64,000 nucleotides of DNA. Source: Sphingobacteriaceae bacterium (GTDB lineage Bacteria; Bacteroidota; Bacteroidia; Sphingobacteriales; Sphingobacteriaceae). A program made the translations under genes and the position numbers. Below, piece by piece: positions 7,499 to 17,986 of this stretch; positions within the stretch are counted from its first letter, which is position 1, and each line of letters starts with the position of its first letter. Location of the stretch: NCBI GenBank assembly GCA_029266635.1, contig JAQSWM010000006.1, positions 62,001 through 126,000 of the forward strand, in the 5' to 3' direction. The notes under the pieces were generated by a model. The model was given only the letters and a program-made list of their open reading frames with translations. It was not told the origin of the DNA and made no database searches.

Positions 7499-8782
7499 TT
7501 ATTCTTTTTGCTCCATAAAAGACCGACGCTTTACGAGAATTTTCTTCAGAGCTTTCTTTTTACCATCTATTTTTTCCGTGTAAGGCAAACCCAAAATTTG
7601 AGTAATCAACGGGTACACGTTCACGTTCTCAAAGGGAGCAATTACAATATCTTTCTTGAAGGGCGGTCCCCACGCTATGAACGTGGCGTGCATATCTTTT
7701 ACTTTATACGGATCAAAGCCGTGCATGCCGGGTTTAGGTTTTTTATAAGAAAAAACCCGCGGCGATCTGGAAAGTAGAAGAATATCACCTATGCGGTTCA
7801 TCCGATCATCCTTCGTGCCGTAATGCAGGTGCCGAGGCATTTCGGATTTTAAATAAACGTCAAAATCGCTGTTGCTTTTTGCTTTGAGCGATTTATAAGC
7901 CGGTTCAATATCCCGCTTGTCTTTCGCGAAAAGCTGCAACATTACTTCGCTTCCGCTAATGATGAATTTTGAAGTATCAGCAACAGAATACGGGGAGATG
8001 AAGTGTTCCCGATCAATGTTGGTCATCCCATGATCAGAGACTAAGACAAAGCTCACATCCAAGCCGGTTTTTTTAACGGCTTCATTCATCGCGTTTACCG
8101 CAGAGTCGATGAAATGAACCTGCCGTTCAGTTTCCGGAGCATCAGGGCCGAAGTCGTGCCCGGCATGATCAACCTCCGGAAAGTAAACGGTGATGAGGTG
8201 TGGCCGGGTTTCTTCAGGAAGGCTCAACCAGTTTACAACCGCCTGAATACGTTCCTGTATCGGTATTTTCTCATTGTAGGAATAATAGTAAGTTGGATAC
8301 ACAGTTTTAATCGGCGCCTCAGAGCCCACCCAATAAAGACTCGCAGTAAGCATTTGCTGCTGCTCCGCCAAGACCCAAAGCGGTGTTCCTCCATACCAGG
8401 TAGAATCCGACACTTTCTTGGGATCCTTCATCGAGTAAAACTCCTTTCGGCCAGCATCGTAAAAGTTATTATTGATGACGCCGTGGTGAGATGGGTACAT
8501 CCCGGTAACCAATGAGTAATGGTTTGGAAAGGTTAGCGATGGAAAAGAAGGGATCATCGACTCAGCCCTGACGCCTTGTCCACTAAGTGCAAGCAAGTGT
8601 TTTGCCTGATACTTTTCGGCATAATCGTAGCGCATCCCATCCACCGAGATCATGATCACATAGGGTCTTTTCTGTTGCTCCGGCGAGTTGCGCCTGCCGG
8701 GGATGACATGCTGCGTAGTGTCTTGAGCGCTGCCAGATATTACCAGAAGAAGTAGTCCGGTAAGACAAAAATATTTAATCAT
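7499..8782 (-). CDS. Exported alkaline-phosphatase-superfamily enzyme (nucleotide pyrophosphatase/phosphodiesterase type)
   Basis: After a signal peptide (MIKYFCLTGLLLLVISGSAQ), the protein has the NPP/alkaline phosphatase fold: VIMISVDGMRYDY with a metal-binding Asp, then FPSLTFPNHYSLVTGMYPSHHGV, whose Thr is the nucleophile. EVDHAGHDFGPD and VSDHGMT supply further metal ligands, and MHGFDPY closes the site. It would hydrolyse phosphodiester or pyrophosphate bonds of nucleotides or related compounds in the periplasm. I use the ATG at 8782 because the signal peptide starts there; an in-frame ATG at 8806 adds eight polar residues. It is divergent from a small membrane protein gene. Confidence 0.88.
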   Translation of the reverse strand: MIKYFCLTGLLLLVISGSAQDTTQHVIPGRRNSPEQQKRPYVIMISVDGMRYDYAEKYQAKHLLALSGQGVRAESMIPSFPSLTFPNHYSLVTGMYPSHHGVINNNFYDAGRKEFYSMKDPKKVSDSTWYGGTPLWVLAEQQQMLTASLYWVGSEAPIKTVYPTYYYSYNEKIPIQERIQAVVNWLSLPEETRPHLITVYFPEVDHAGHDFGPDAPETERQVHFIDSAVNAMNEAVKKTGLDVSFVLVSDHGMTNIDREHFISPYSVADTSKFIISGSEVMLQLFAKDKRDIEPAYKSLKAKSNSDFDVYLKSEMPRHLHYGTKDDRMNRIGDILLLSRSPRVFSYKKPKPGMHGFDPYKVKDMHATFIAWGPPFKKDIVIAPFENVNVYPLITQILGLPYTEKIDGKKKALKKILVKRRSFMEQKE

Positions 8783-8837
8783 TGCGTGGTCTAGGAGATT
8801 TTGCATTTACTACCTTTAAAAGAATTTGACAGACACG

Positions 8838-9086
8838 ATGATATCTAAGGTTAAACTTTGGTACAATAGCTTGAAGCCTGGGATGCAGCTTTTTGTAAGC
8901 TATATTAATTACTGGCTATTTTGGCTTATATTATGGCACCTGTTAGAACCCACAATCTTACGAGAGAACTATACCTTATCTTATCATCTGCTGCACACCA
9001 GCATTATGAGCGTAGGCTCTATTGTCAGTGGCGATTGGCAGAAAATCAAAACATTAATCAACCCTCGCAGCAAGCAGACGAATTAA
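8838..9086 (+). CDS. Small membrane-associated protein, 82 aa, unknown
   Basis: From the ATG at 8838 the protein reads MISKVKLWYNSLKPGMQLF, then a hydrophobic segment around YINYWLFWLILWHLL, then a polar tail. It appears to have one membrane helix. A TTG four codons upstream (8826) is a weaker start. No family is recognised. A near-consensus -7 box (TACCTTTA, 8811-8818) precedes it. It is divergent from the phosphodiesterase gene, and its end overlaps the convergent uvrA stop by 4 nt. Confidence 0.5.
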   Translation: MISKVKLWYNSLKPGMQLFVSYINYWLFWLILWHLLEPTILRENYTLSYHLLHTSIMSVGSIVSGDWQKIKTLINPRSKQTN

Positions 9087-11884
9087 TCAAAACGCTCTTT
9101 TAAGACCTTGCCTGTGTAAGAATTCTCCTGTTTAATTAAATCCTCAGGCACACCTTCAAATACTACATTTCCCCCTTTGTCGCCACCGTCCGGTCCAATA
9201 TCAATCACCCAATCTGCACATTTGATCACGTCCATGTTATGCTCAATCACGAGGATGGTATTTCCCTGCTCTAGCAGCGCATCAAAAGATTTCATGAGCT
9301 TTTTGATGTCGTGAAAATGCAAGCCCGTTGTTGGCTCGTCGAAGATGAAAAGTGTCTTGCTGCTATTGTTTCCTTTCACCAGGAAAGATGCGAGTTTAAT
9401 GCGCTGTGCCTCCCCTCCGGACAAAGTATTTGATGATTGGCCCAAATGCACATACCCGAGCCCAACGTCTGCCAAAGGCTTTATTTTGTTCAGGATCTTA
9501 GGCTCACTGGCAAAGAATTCAAGCGCATCGTCGATTGTAAGATCCAGCACTTCAGAAATATTCTTGTCCTTATAGGTGATGTCGAGCACGTGTTGCTTGA
9601 AGCGCTTGCCTCCGCAGGATTCGCAGGGCAGGAAGATATCTGCCATAAACTGCATCTCTATTTTTACTTCGCCTTCGCCCTGGCAAACATCGCAGCGTCC
9701 ACCCTCCACGTTAAAAGAAAATGCAGCAGGCTTCAACCCCGCAGCCTTCGCCGATGCCTGTGAGGCGTACAAGTTCCGGATCTCGTCATAGGCTTTTACA
9801 TACGTAACCGGATTTGAACGTGAGGAACGGCCAATAGGATTTTGATCCACCAGCTCAACCTGCTCAATTTGTGCGTAGTCGCCTTCTAGAGAATCGTACG
9901 AGCCGGTTTGCTCGCCGGAATAATTGCCAATCGCTTTTTGTATCGCGGGCTGAAGAATCCGCTTAATTAGGCTTGTTTTGCCCGACCCGGAAACCCCTGT
10001 TACACAGGTAAGCACATTGAGCGGGAACTTTACGTCTATGTTTTTGAGGTTGTTCTCCCGTGCACCTTTAATCTCAATGGAATTGTTCCATTTGCGCCGG
10101 TGTTTCGGGATTTCGATCTCCTCTTCCCTGCTCAGGTACCTTCCGGTGAGGCTGTTTTTATCCTTTAAAATCTCCTGGTAATTGCCTGTAAAAACCAAGT
10201 TTCCGCCGTGTGTGCCGGCAGCGGGACCAATATCAATGATATGATCGGCAGCCTGCATGATTTCTTCCTCATGCTCAACCACCAACACAGTATTCCCTAC
10301 ATCCCGTAAGGATTTAAGAACGGTTATAAGCTGCTTAGTATCTTTCGGGTGCAACCCGATACTAGGTTCATCGAGTACGTAAACCGAGCCAACCAGGGAA
10401 CTTCCCAGCGAGGTGGCAAGATTGATGCGCTGCGATTCTCCGCCGGAGAGCGTATTGGAAAGACGGTTGAGCGTGAGATAACTAAGGCCTACATCATTCA
10501 AAAACTTGATCCGGTTGGTGATCTCCATCAGCAACCTCTTCGCTATTTTCGTTTCCGTTTCGTTCAGTTCAATATTGCGGAAAAATTCCAAAGCTGTGCT
10601 CAACGGCATCAGCACAATGTCTGTTATAGACATTCCGGAAATCTTCACATACGATGCATCTTGCCGTAAGCGGCTGCCTTTACACTCAGGACAATTTGTT
10701 TTGCCACGATATCGGGACAGCATCACCCGATACTGAATCTTATATGTTTGTGATTCCAGTTCTTTGAAGAACTCATTTAATCCCGAGAAATACTGATTTC
10801 CTTCCCACAGTACCTTCTTCTGCTCATCAGTGAGCTGGCTGTAAGCACGGTGGATGGGAAAATCAAACTTCAGCGCACTCCGTATTAATTTATCGAGGTA
10901 TTCCCGCATCTTCTCACCACGCCACGGGGCGATTGCACCATCGTAAACAGATTTGCTTTTATCGGGTATAACCAAATCTTCATCTATGCCGATGACTTTT
11001 CCATACCCTTCACACCGTTTACATGCGCCGTAGGGATTGTTGAAGCTGAAGAAGTTTGGAGTGGGCTCCTCGAAGCGCATTCCATCCAGTTCAAATCGAT
11101 CGCAGAAAAAATGAGAGTTTCCATTCTCTTCCACAAAGCAATCGCCCTTGCCCTCAAAAAATGCAGTTTGCACAGAATCCGCCAGACGGCTGAGCGTCTC
11201 CTCTTCATCATTTACACTAATGCGGTCTATTACAATTTTAACCCGACTCGCATCTTCCAGTGTCTCGTTATTGTGCGATCCGTCTTCCAACAGATCTTCA
11301 ATCTTAACCAAGCTTCCATCAAGTTGCACTCTCAAAAAACCTTTTTGAAGCAAAACTGCGAGTTCTTCTTTTAACGAACGATTGTTATGCGGGTAAAGCG
11401 GGCATAGTACCGTTACCGAGCTGCCTTCGGGCAAGTTAGAAACGAAATTTACTACGTCAGTAACCGTATCCCGTTTAACAATTTTGCCTGAGATTGGAGA
11501 ATATGTCTTCCCGATTCGGGAGAAAAGCAGTTTCAGGTAGTCGTATATCTCCGTAGAGGTGCCTACGGTGGAGCGGGGATTGCTTGTTATAACTTTCTGC
11601 TCTATCGCGATAGCCGGTGCAATCCCTTTAATGTAATCAACATCGGGTTTATTCATCCGGCCCATAAATTGTCTGGCGTACGATGAAAGGCTTTCCACGT
11701 AGCGGCGCTGTCCTTCCGCGTAAAGCGTGTCGAAAGCGAGCGAGGATTTGCCTGAGCCAGACATACCGGTAATAACAACCAGCTTATTTTTCGGAATAGC
11801 TACATCTATATTCTTTAGGTTGTGTACCCGTGCTCCTTTAATGATTATGTGTTTCTGCGGATCTTTCTCGGCTTCTTTACTCAT
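9083..11884 (-). CDS. uvrA: Excinuclease ABC subunit A (first of two UvrA copies)
   Basis: UvrA recognises DNA damage and loads UvrB in nucleotide excision repair. The 933-aa protein has two ABC ATPase halves, Walker [10 protein letters not shown] near residue 40 and GVSGSGKTS in the second half. Each half has its ABC signature ([18 protein letters not shown]) and Walker B ([20 protein letters not shown]). Zinc cysteine clusters [25 protein letters not shown] and CESCGGKRF are intact, as are the UvrB-binding and insertion regions. I start at ATG 11884 (MSKEAEK) rather than 11962, because the upstream 26 residues are not UvrA-like and overlap the likely leader. A second full uvrA lies 3 kb away at 15054-17897. 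Which copy does the bulk of repair is not visible. Confidence 0.95.
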   Translation of the reverse strand: MSKEAEKDPQKHIIIKGARVHNLKNIDVAIPKNKLVVITGMSGSGKSSLAFDTLYAEGQRRYVESLSSYARQFMGRMNKPDVDYIKGIAPAIAIEQKVITSNPRSTVGTSTEIYDYLKLLFSRIGKTYSPISGKIVKRDTVTDVVNFVSNLPEGSSVTVLCPLYPHNNRSLKEELAVLLQKGFLRVQLDGSLVKIEDLLEDGSHNNETLEDASRVKIVIDRISVNDEEETLSRLADSVQTAFFEGKGDCFVEENGNSHFFCDRFELDGMRFEEPTPNFFSFNNPYGACKRCEGYGKVIGIDEDLVIPDKSKSVYDGAIAPWRGEKMREYLDKLIRSALKFDFPIHRAYSQLTDEQKKVLWEGNQYFSGLNEFFKELESQTYKIQYRVMLSRYRGKTNCPECKGSRLRQDASYVKISGMSITDIVLMPLSTALEFFRNIELNETETKIAKRLLMEITNRIKFLNDVGLSYLTLNRLSNTLSGGESQRINLATSLGSSLVGSVYVLDEPSIGLHPKDTKQLITVLKSLRDVGNTVLVVEHEEEIMQAADHIIDIGPAAGTHGGNLVFTGNYQEILKDKNSLTGRYLSREEEIEIPKHRRKWNNSIEIKGARENNLKNIDVKFPLNVLTCVTGVSGSGKTSLIKRILQPAIQKAIGNYSGEQTGSYDSLEGDYAQIEQVELVDQNPIGRSSRSNPVTYVKAYDEIRNLYASQASAKAAGLKPAAFSFNVEGGRCDVCQGEGEVKIEMQFMADIFLPCESCGGKRFKQHVLDITYKDKNISEVLDLTIDDALEFFASEPKILNKIKPLADVGLGYVHLGQSSNTLSGGEAQRIKLASFLVKGNNSSKTLFIFDEPTTGLHFHDIKKLMKSFDALLEQGNTILVIEHNMDVIKCADWVIDIGPDGGDKGGNVVFEGVPEDLIKQENSYTGKVLKERFD

Positions 11885-12135
11885 GTATGACAAACCTCTC
11901 TCGGAAAATTTTCGTAATATTGTGTAAGGGTAAAAAGTAAGGATTGCAAAAATACGGCACACGAGCCAAGTTTCAGAATCATTACAATTTATTCTTGGAT
12001 AATTGCAGAATTTTTGTTTGATTTGAATAAGTCAACCAAACACACATAGATTAAACACATAGGAGAACGCTTATCGTATAAAACTCTACTTAAAAATTTC
12101 AGTTTATTAACAAGGGGAAATAAAGTAGGAGTCCT

Positions 12136-12720
12136 ATGAAACTTCAAGCGAAAACAGACCAGGAATTGGTACATCAGTACATTTCCGGTCAAGAGGAGGG
12201 TTTGGAAGAGTTAATTACACGGCACAAATCCAAGATCTATACATCTATTTATCTTTTGGTTAAAGATTCTTATCTGGCCGAGGATATCTTTCAGGATACT
12301 TTCATCAAAGTAATCAACACGTTAAAAGCCGGAAAATACAATGAGGAGGGGAAATTCCTGCCTTGGGTAATCCGTATAGCTCACAACCTGGTTATTGACC
12401 ATTTCCGCAAGGAGAAGCGCACGCCAGTGGTGACCAACGTAGAAGGCTTTGATATTTTCGAAGTGCTGAAGTTTTATGACGAAAGCATGGAAGATCGTAT
12501 GGTGCGGGAGCAAACTCACAAAGATTTGAAAGCAATGATCCAACTTTTGCCTTCAGAACAAAAGGAAGTTTTGATCATGCGCCACTACGGAGATCTTAGT
12601 TTCAAAGAGATAGCTGACATCACCAATGTAAGTATAAATACAGCTCTGGGAAGGATGCGATATGCTTTGAATAATCTGCGTAAAATGATGCAGACAAAGG
12701 AGTTAAGCATCAGAAACTAA
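12136..12720 (+). CDS. ECF-type RNA polymerase sigma factor
   Basis: The 194-aa protein has sigma region 2 (DSYLAEDIFQDTFIKV, then FLPWVIRIAHNLVIDHFRKEKR) and region 4 (LPSEQKEVLIMRHYGDLSFKEIADI and the helix NTALGRMRYALNNLRK). This is a complete ECF sigma-70 without extra domains. Unusually for this genome it has a readable Shine-Dalgarno (AGGAG, 12127-12131). No anti-sigma factor gene follows. Instead a 64-aa acidic protein lies 84 nt downstream. It is divergent from uvrA, so it may belong to a stress or repair regulon; that is inference from position only. Confidence 0.92.
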   Translation: MKLQAKTDQELVHQYISGQEEGLEELITRHKSKIYTSIYLLVKDSYLAEDIFQDTFIKVINTLKAGKYNEEGKFLPWVIRIAHNLVIDHFRKEKRTPVVTNVEGFDIFEVLKFYDESMEDRMVREQTHKDLKAMIQLLPSEQKEVLIMRHYGDLSFKEIADITNVSINTALGRMRYALNNLRKMMQTKELSIRN

Positions 12721-12804
12721 TAAGCAGAAATCTTGCAATAATTTTTCGTAGGGATAAAATATTAGTCGGCGGGAGGCGTTTAGGAAATAAACACACAATC
12801 GCTT

Positions 12805-12999
12805 ATGGCCGAAATCTCTACACCAATTAAAAACGAACTTTGCACCCAAAATCTGTCTGGTGGATGCCAGGAAGAAGAAAGGTTAAGCGAAGATGAGCAA
12901 CGTTTCTTTTCCTTTCTGAAAGGCGGATTGGACAAGTTGTCAAAGTCGCCCCGTAACAGCGCTGTTGACAATATTTTGAACTATTCAAAATCGTTGTAA
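12805..12999 (+). CDS. Small polar protein (64 aa) downstream of the ECF sigma factor
   Basis: The ORF runs from ATG 12805 (MAEISTPIKNELCTQNLSGG) to TAA at 12997 and ends just before a strong terminator. The protein is polar, has two cysteines in the N-terminal part (CTQNLSGGC), and has a helical C-terminal half (EDEQRFFSFLKGGLDKLS). It has no membrane helix, so it is not a standard ECF anti-sigma factor. It shares the strand, probably the transcript, and the terminator with the sigma gene. I recognise no named family. It may be a conserved partner of this sigma factor. Confidence 0.6.
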   Translation: MAEISTPIKNELCTQNLSGGCQEEERLSEDEQRFFSFLKGGLDKLSKSPRNSAVDNILNYSKSL

Positions 13000-13011
13000 A
13001 AAAGTTTTGTG

Positions 13012-13042
13012 AAGCGCCCGCAGCAAGTGTTGCGGGCGCTTT
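13012..13042 (+). terminator. Rho-independent terminator after sigma factor/small protein
   Basis: An 11-bp GC-rich perfect stem (AAGCGCCCGCA / TGCGGGCGCTT) with an 8-nt loop and a short T run ends the sigma factor/small protein unit, ahead of nth. Confidence 0.85.
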
Positions 13043-13107
13043 GCTGTTAGGCGAAATCCTACTCCAGTGCTTAGCCCTCCAATCACCTAAACTTCTTACT
13101 TTTACAG

Positions 13108-13863
13108 ATGCTTAAAAAAGAGCGCTTCAGAGCGTTTGTAGATTATTTTTCCACGAATAAACCCGACGCGAAAACCGAGCTGAACTTCACGAATCCATAC
13201 GAGTTGCTGGTCGCAGTGATCCTTTCTGCACAATGCACAGACAAGCGAATTAACCAAATCACCCCGGCTCTTTTCTATCGCTTTCCCAACCCTGAAACAT
13301 TAGCCCTGGCTACATCCGAAGAAGTATTCGAATATATCCGTAGCGTAAGCTATCCAAACAACAAGGCGAAGCACCTTGTCGGGATGGCCAAAATATTAGT
13401 AGAGAAATTCAACGGGGTTGTTCCATCCTCCATAGAAGAACTGCAAACCATGCCTGGCGTGGGCCGCAAAACAGCAAATGTGATAGCATCTGTTGTTTAC
13501 GAAGCCCCGGCTATGGCTGTAGATACTCATGTTTTCAGAGTGGCGAACAGGCTCGGACTTACCCGAAATGCCACCACACCACTGGCAGTTGAAAAACAAT
13601 TGGTTGAATACCTGCCGGAAGAAACAATTCGCCACGCACATCACTGGCTGATTTTGCATGGCCGCTACATTTGTCTCGCACGCAGCCCACGGTGCGGCAT
13701 CTGCCCTATTTCCTGGTTCTGCAAATATTACGAACATCAGCAAACGGCGACAGCACTCACCAAAGCAGCTTCGGTTAAGCGCAAGCAAGAAGCTGACAGA
13801 GCTGCAAAAAGAAAAGCGGTCAAAATCGCGGAAGGACTGAAAAAATATGAGTCGAAAGATTAA
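13108..13863 (+). CDS. nth: Endonuclease III (base-excision repair DNA glycosylase/AP lyase)
   Basis: The 251-aa enzyme removes oxidised pyrimidines and nicks the abasic site. It has the helix-hairpin-helix LQTMPGVGRKTANVI with catalytic K121, the catalytic aspartate D139 in VDTHVFRVANRLGL, and a [4Fe-4S] cluster from C189, C196, C199 and C205 (CX6CX2CX5C). The core ends near residue 210. About 40 further residues, rich in Lys, Arg and Ala (EADRAAKRKAVKIAEGLKK), form an added basic helix not found in the E. coli enzyme and may help bind DNA. It lies upstream of recA, 115 nt away, with its own spacing. Confidence 0.95.
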   Translation: MLKKERFRAFVDYFSTNKPDAKTELNFTNPYELLVAVILSAQCTDKRINQITPALFYRFPNPETLALATSEEVFEYIRSVSYPNNKAKHLVGMAKILVEKFNGVVPSSIEELQTMPGVGRKTANVIASVVYEAPAMAVDTHVFRVANRLGLTRNATTPLAVEKQLVEYLPEETIRHAHHWLILHGRYICLARSPRCGICPISWFCKYYEHQQTATALTKAASVKRKQEADRAAKRKAVKIAEGLKKYESKD

Positions 13864-13952
13864 CAAGATATAATTTCTTACTTTCAATCAACCTTTCCAT
13901 CTAAGGCATTCAGTATTTTGATAAAAATTTTAGCAAAATACATTTTACGTCG

Positions 13953-13960
13953 TATATTCG
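13953..13960 (+). promoter_or_regulatory. Probable recA -7 box (TATATTCG)
   Basis: TATATTCG differs from TAnnTTTG at one base and lies 19 nt before the recA ATG. TTAG at 13930 sits at about -33 spacing. I see no clear LexA-like operator. Confidence 0.35.
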
Positions 13961-13978
13961 CATCACTTAACTAATATA

Positions 13979-14986
13979 ATGAGTAACACAGATAAACTTA
14001 AAGCGCTACAGCTTACCTTAGATAAACTGGAAAAATCGTACGGAAAAGGTTCGGTAATGAAGCTTGGCGATACAGCGGTAGAGCCTATTGAATCCATCTC
14101 CACTGGCTCTATAGGGCTGGATATAGCGTTGGGGATCGGCGGTTTGCCAAAGGGCAGGGTAATTGAAATTTACGGTCCGGAATCATCCGGAAAAACAACT
14201 TTGGCTACCCATGCCATTGCAGAAGCGCAAAAGAAAGGTGGAATTGCAGCATTTATTGATGCGGAGCATGCCTTTGACAAATATTACGCGAAAAAATTAG
14301 GGGTTGACATTGAAAACCTCCTTATTTCACAACCCGACAATGGCGAACAAGCATTAGAAATTGCAGAGAACCTAATCCGTTCCGGAGCTATTGACATCAT
14401 CGTCATAGACTCAGTTGCGGCGCTCGTTCCTAAAGCCGAAATCGAGGGTGAAATGGGCGATTCAAAGATGGGCTTACAGGCTCGTTTAATGTCGCAAGCA
14501 CTACGGAAACTTACCGGCACAATTGCGAAGACAGGATGCTGCTGTATTTTCATCAACCAGTTGCGTGAAAAAATTGGCGTGATGTTCGGTAACCCCGAGA
14601 CAACAACCGGTGGAAATGCCCTGAAATTTTACGCTTCAGTTCGCCTGGATATTCGTCGTATTTCCCAGATCAAAGATTCTGATGAAGTATCAGGCAACAG
14701 GGTGAAAGTGAAAATTGTAAAAAATAAAGTAGCTCCGCCGTTCCGCATCGCCGAGTTTGATGTGATGTTTGGCGAAGGCATTTCAAAAGCTGGAGAAATC
14801 ATTGACCTGGGAGTTGATTTCGACATCATCAAAAAGTCTGGCTCCTGGTTTAGCTATGGGGATACACGTTTAGGTCAGGGTCGAGATGCTGTAAAAGCAT
14901 TGCTTCTTGACAATCCTGATCTGATGGATGAATTGGAAACCAAAATCAAAGCAGTTGTTACAGCCGATGCCCTTGAAGATAAATAG
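13979..14986 (+). CDS. recA: RecA recombinase
   Basis: The 335-aa protein is a full-length RecA, which forms filaments on single-stranded DNA for strand exchange and for SOS co-protease activity. Walker [10 protein letters not shown] (66-74), FIDAEHAFD, the Walker B-like [22 protein letters not shown], and loop L2 ([22 protein letters not shown]) are intact. A C-terminal domain rich in acidic residues ends it. It sits between nth and a convergent uvrA and ends at a perfect palindromic terminator shared with that uvrA. Expression is probably single-gene, judging by the upstream -7 box and the downstream terminator. Confidence 0.97.
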   Translation: MSNTDKLKALQLTLDKLEKSYGKGSVMKLGDTAVEPIESISTGSIGLDIALGIGGLPKGRVIEIYGPESSGKTTLATHAIAEAQKKGGIAAFIDAEHAFDKYYAKKLGVDIENLLISQPDNGEQALEIAENLIRSGAIDIIVIDSVAALVPKAEIEGEMGDSKMGLQARLMSQALRKLTGTIAKTGCCCIFINQLREKIGVMFGNPETTTGGNALKFYASVRLDIRRISQIKDSDEVSGNRVKVKIVKNKVAPPFRIAEFDVMFGEGISKAGEIIDLGVDFDIIKKSGSWFSYGDTRLGQGRDAVKALLLDNPDLMDELETKIKAVVTADALEDK

Positions 14987-14998
14987 GTAAACATTCCT

Positions 14999-15038
14999 AA
15001 CAGAAAAGGCTTCAATCATGATTGAAGCCTTTTCTGTT
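14999..15038. terminator. Perfect 40-nt palindromic bidirectional terminator between recA and uvrA
   Basis: The 20 nt at 14999-15018 are the exact reverse complement of 15019-15038. The core is GGCTTCAATCATGATTGAAG, with AAAA and TTTT flanks on each side, so it forms a terminator hairpin in both directions for the convergent recA and uvrA genes. Confidence 0.9.
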
Positions 15039-15053
15039 TACACCAAATTCAAC

Positions 15054-17897
15054 CTACCTGCCCATCTCCACCTTCAGGAAATGACCCGTGTGACTTTCTT
15101 TCACTTTGATCAAGTCTTCGGGAACTCCTTCGAACAAAATCTGCCCGCCACCAGCGCCACCCTCAGGTCCCAGGTCGATAACCCAGTCGGAAACTTTCAC
15201 CACATCGAGATTGTGCTCAATGACCAAAATTGTATTTCCGTGATCTACCAGGCGGTTTAAAACTCCCAATAATACGTTGATGTCTTCAAAGTGAAGCCCG
15301 GTTGTTGGTTCATCAAGTATATAGAACGTTTTACCAGTATCTTTTTTAGAAAGTTCCGTAGCCAGTTTCACCCGCTGCGCTTCTCCACCCGAAAGTGTAG
15401 TTGATGCCTGGCCGAGTTTAATATATCCTAAACCAACATCAAACAACGTTTTGATCTTGCGATAGATCGCTGGAATTGATTCGAAAAAAGGAACCGCCTC
15501 CTCAATGCTCATGTCCAGCACATCGCTGATAGACTTCCCTTTGTATCGCACCTCTAGCGTTTCGCGGTTATAGCGGCGACTGTTGCACTCTTCGCATGGA
15601 ACCTGAACATCCGGCAGAAAATTCATCTCGATCACCTTCATGCCCGCACCCTGGCAAGTTTCGCAGCGCCCGCCTTTCACGTTGAATGAAAATCGTCCCG
15701 GCTTGTAGCCGCGGATTTTTGCTTCTGGCAACTGCACATACAAGTTCCTGATATCTGAAAAAACTCCGGTATAAGTTGAGGGGTTTGAACGAGGCGTACG
15801 CCCGATAGGCGCCTGATCAATTTCAATCACTTTATCTATATACTCCAGCCCTTCAATTTTCTTGTAAGGCATTGGCTTCTTTTTCGCCCGGAAAAAATGA
15901 TGATTTAAAATCGGGTATAAAGTTTCCGCAATCAAAGTCGACTTACCACTTCCCGACACACCTGTAACAGAAATAAAGGTGCCTAGCGGGAATGTAGCAG
16001 TAACATTCTTCAAGTTATTGCCGGTTGCATTTTTCAGCACCAACGACCTACCTGTTCCTTTCCGGCGTTTTGCGGGTATAACTATCTCTTTTTCGTTGCT
16101 CAGATAAGCTGTGGTAAGTGTGTGGGCTTTTAAAATATCTGATGGCGAACCTTGTGCCACCACTTCTCCGCCATGAACACCTGCCGCAGGACCCATATCA
16201 ATTACATAATCGGCTTCGAGAATCATGTCTTTATCGTGCTCAACAACCAGTACAGAGTTGCCGATATCCCGAAGGTTTTTGAGCGCAGAAATTAGCCTGG
16301 CATTGTCCCGCTGATGCAAGCCGATGCTGGGCTCGTCCAAAATGTAAAGCACATTCACCAACTGCGAGCCAATTTGCGTAGCAAGCCTGATGCGCTGTGC
16401 CTCGCCACCGGAAAGGGTGCGTGCGGTACGATCGAGCGTAAGGTAATTCAAGCCAACATCAAGCAGAAAGCCGATACGTGAGCGGATTTCCTTCAAAATT
16501 TCTTTGGCGATAACATTCTGCCGCTCACCCAAGTGATTTTCAACTACCTCAAACCATTCTGAAAGCAGAGCAATATCTAGAGTTGCCAATTCAAATATGT
16601 TCTTGTCTGCAACCTTGAAGTGCAGCGACTCTTTCTTTAAACGGGCACCCTCACATTCCGGACATGTTTTTAGAACTCTGAAATTCTCCAGATCCTCTCC
16701 CACATCATCGCCCCGGCGTTCCGTTTGTTCTTCAAGAATTTTTATAATCCCATCAAAGGTGATCTGATAGTTCTGAACATTCCATTTATTGTATTCAACC
16801 GGAACCGTAAGTATCTCCTGAGTTCCGCGGAGGATCAGGTCAATTGTCTCCTGAGACAACTTTTCTATTGGCACCGACAAAGAAAAGTCGTGTTTTTTTG
16901 CCAGAGCTTTCAGTATTTGAAATATCCATGTCTCCCGATACTCGCCAAGTGGCGCAAGTCCGCCTTGAAGGATGCTGAGCTTCGGATTAGGAATAACTGA
17001 ATTCTGATCGATTTCAAAAATATAGCCCAATCCATCGCACCGCTCACAGGCACCATAAGGCGAGTTGAAGGAAAATGTATTTGGTTGAGGCTCGTCATAG
17101 GAAATGCCGGAAACGGGATCCATGAGGAACTTGCTGAAGAAATATTCGTTGTTCTCCTGGTCGGATATCTTAATGATCCCTTTGGCAACTTTCAAGGCCG
17201 ACTGGATAGAAGTGTAAAGCCGCTTTTGGTCTTTTTCGGAAACGATAAGCCGGTCAATCACCATTTCAATATCGTGAATTTTATACCTATCGAGCTGCAT
17301 TTTCGGCTTCAGATCTACAATCTCGCCATCTACCCGAACTTTTAAATATCCCTGCTTGCGTATTTGCTCAAACAACTCGCGGTAGTGCCCCTTTCTCCCT
17401 TTTACAACAGGCGCAAGAACATTTACAGGCTTCCCATCAAACTTTTCAAGTATGCTCCTGAACATCTGATCCTCAGACATCCGCTCCATCTTCTCTCCCG
17501 TCACGTACGAATATGCCTCGCCAACCCGGGCAAAAAGCAAACGCATGAAATCGTAGATTTCTGTGATGGTGCCAACAGTAGAGCGGGGGTTTTTAGAGGT
17601 GGTTTTCTGCTCGATGGCGATAACCGGACTCAAGCCTGAGATTTTATCTACATCCGGGCGCTCCATACCGCCTAGAAACTGACGTGAGTAAGCGCTGAAA
17701 GTTTCCATGTAACGCCTTTGGCCTTCCGCATAAATGGTGTCGAAAGCCAAAGACGATTTTCCACTGCCGCTTAAACCGGTAATCACTACCAGTTTGTTAC
17801 GTGGAAAAGAAACATCAATATTTTTGAGATTGTGGACCCTGGCTCCGTAAACTTCTACATCACTTTGCTCGCCAAGGTCTGTGTTGGCCTTACTCAT
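15054..17897 (-). CDS. uvrA: Excinuclease ABC subunit A (second UvrA copy)
   Basis: This is a second complete UvrA of 947 aa: two ATPase halves (Walker [10 protein letters not shown] and GVSGSGKST; signatures LSGGEAQRI and LSGGEAQRV; Walker [11 protein letters not shown] and [10 protein letters not shown]) and intact zinc cysteines ([32 protein letters not shown]). The UvrB-binding region is present, so it is not a short UvrA2-type paralogue. It differs from the copy at 9083-11884 throughout its length, so the duplication is old. The two may divide damage types or provide backup. It is convergent with recA across the palindromic terminator. Confidence 0.95.
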   Translation of the reverse strand: MSKANTDLGEQSDVEVYGARVHNLKNIDVSFPRNKLVVITGLSGSGKSSLAFDTIYAEGQRRYMETFSAYSRQFLGGMERPDVDKISGLSPVIAIEQKTTSKNPRSTVGTITEIYDFMRLLFARVGEAYSYVTGEKMERMSEDQMFRSILEKFDGKPVNVLAPVVKGRKGHYRELFEQIRKQGYLKVRVDGEIVDLKPKMQLDRYKIHDIEMVIDRLIVSEKDQKRLYTSIQSALKVAKGIIKISDQENNEYFFSKFLMDPVSGISYDEPQPNTFSFNSPYGACERCDGLGYIFEIDQNSVIPNPKLSILQGGLAPLGEYRETWIFQILKALAKKHDFSLSVPIEKLSQETIDLILRGTQEILTVPVEYNKWNVQNYQITFDGIIKILEEQTERRGDDVGEDLENFRVLKTCPECEGARLKKESLHFKVADKNIFELATLDIALLSEWFEVVENHLGERQNVIAKEILKEIRSRIGFLLDVGLNYLTLDRTARTLSGGEAQRIRLATQIGSQLVNVLYILDEPSIGLHQRDNARLISALKNLRDIGNSVLVVEHDKDMILEADYVIDMGPAAGVHGGEVVAQGSPSDILKAHTLTTAYLSNEKEIVIPAKRRKGTGRSLVLKNATGNNLKNVTATFPLGTFISVTGVSGSGKSTLIAETLYPILNHHFFRAKKKPMPYKKIEGLEYIDKVIEIDQAPIGRTPRSNPSTYTGVFSDIRNLYVQLPEAKIRGYKPGRFSFNVKGGRCETCQGAGMKVIEMNFLPDVQVPCEECNSRRYNRETLEVRYKGKSISDVLDMSIEEAVPFFESIPAIYRKIKTLFDVGLGYIKLGQASTTLSGGEAQRVKLATELSKKDTGKTFYILDEPTTGLHFEDINVLLGVLNRLVDHGNTILVIEHNLDVVKVSDWVIDLGPEGGAGGGQILFEGVPEDLIKVKESHTGHFLKVEMGR

Positions 17898-17986
17898 AAA
17901 TCGAAAAACGCTCTTGGAAAAGAAAGGCTAAAGATGCGAATTTGTTTAGCAAAATCTGTCAGCGGAAACACAGAAAACGGACCGAA

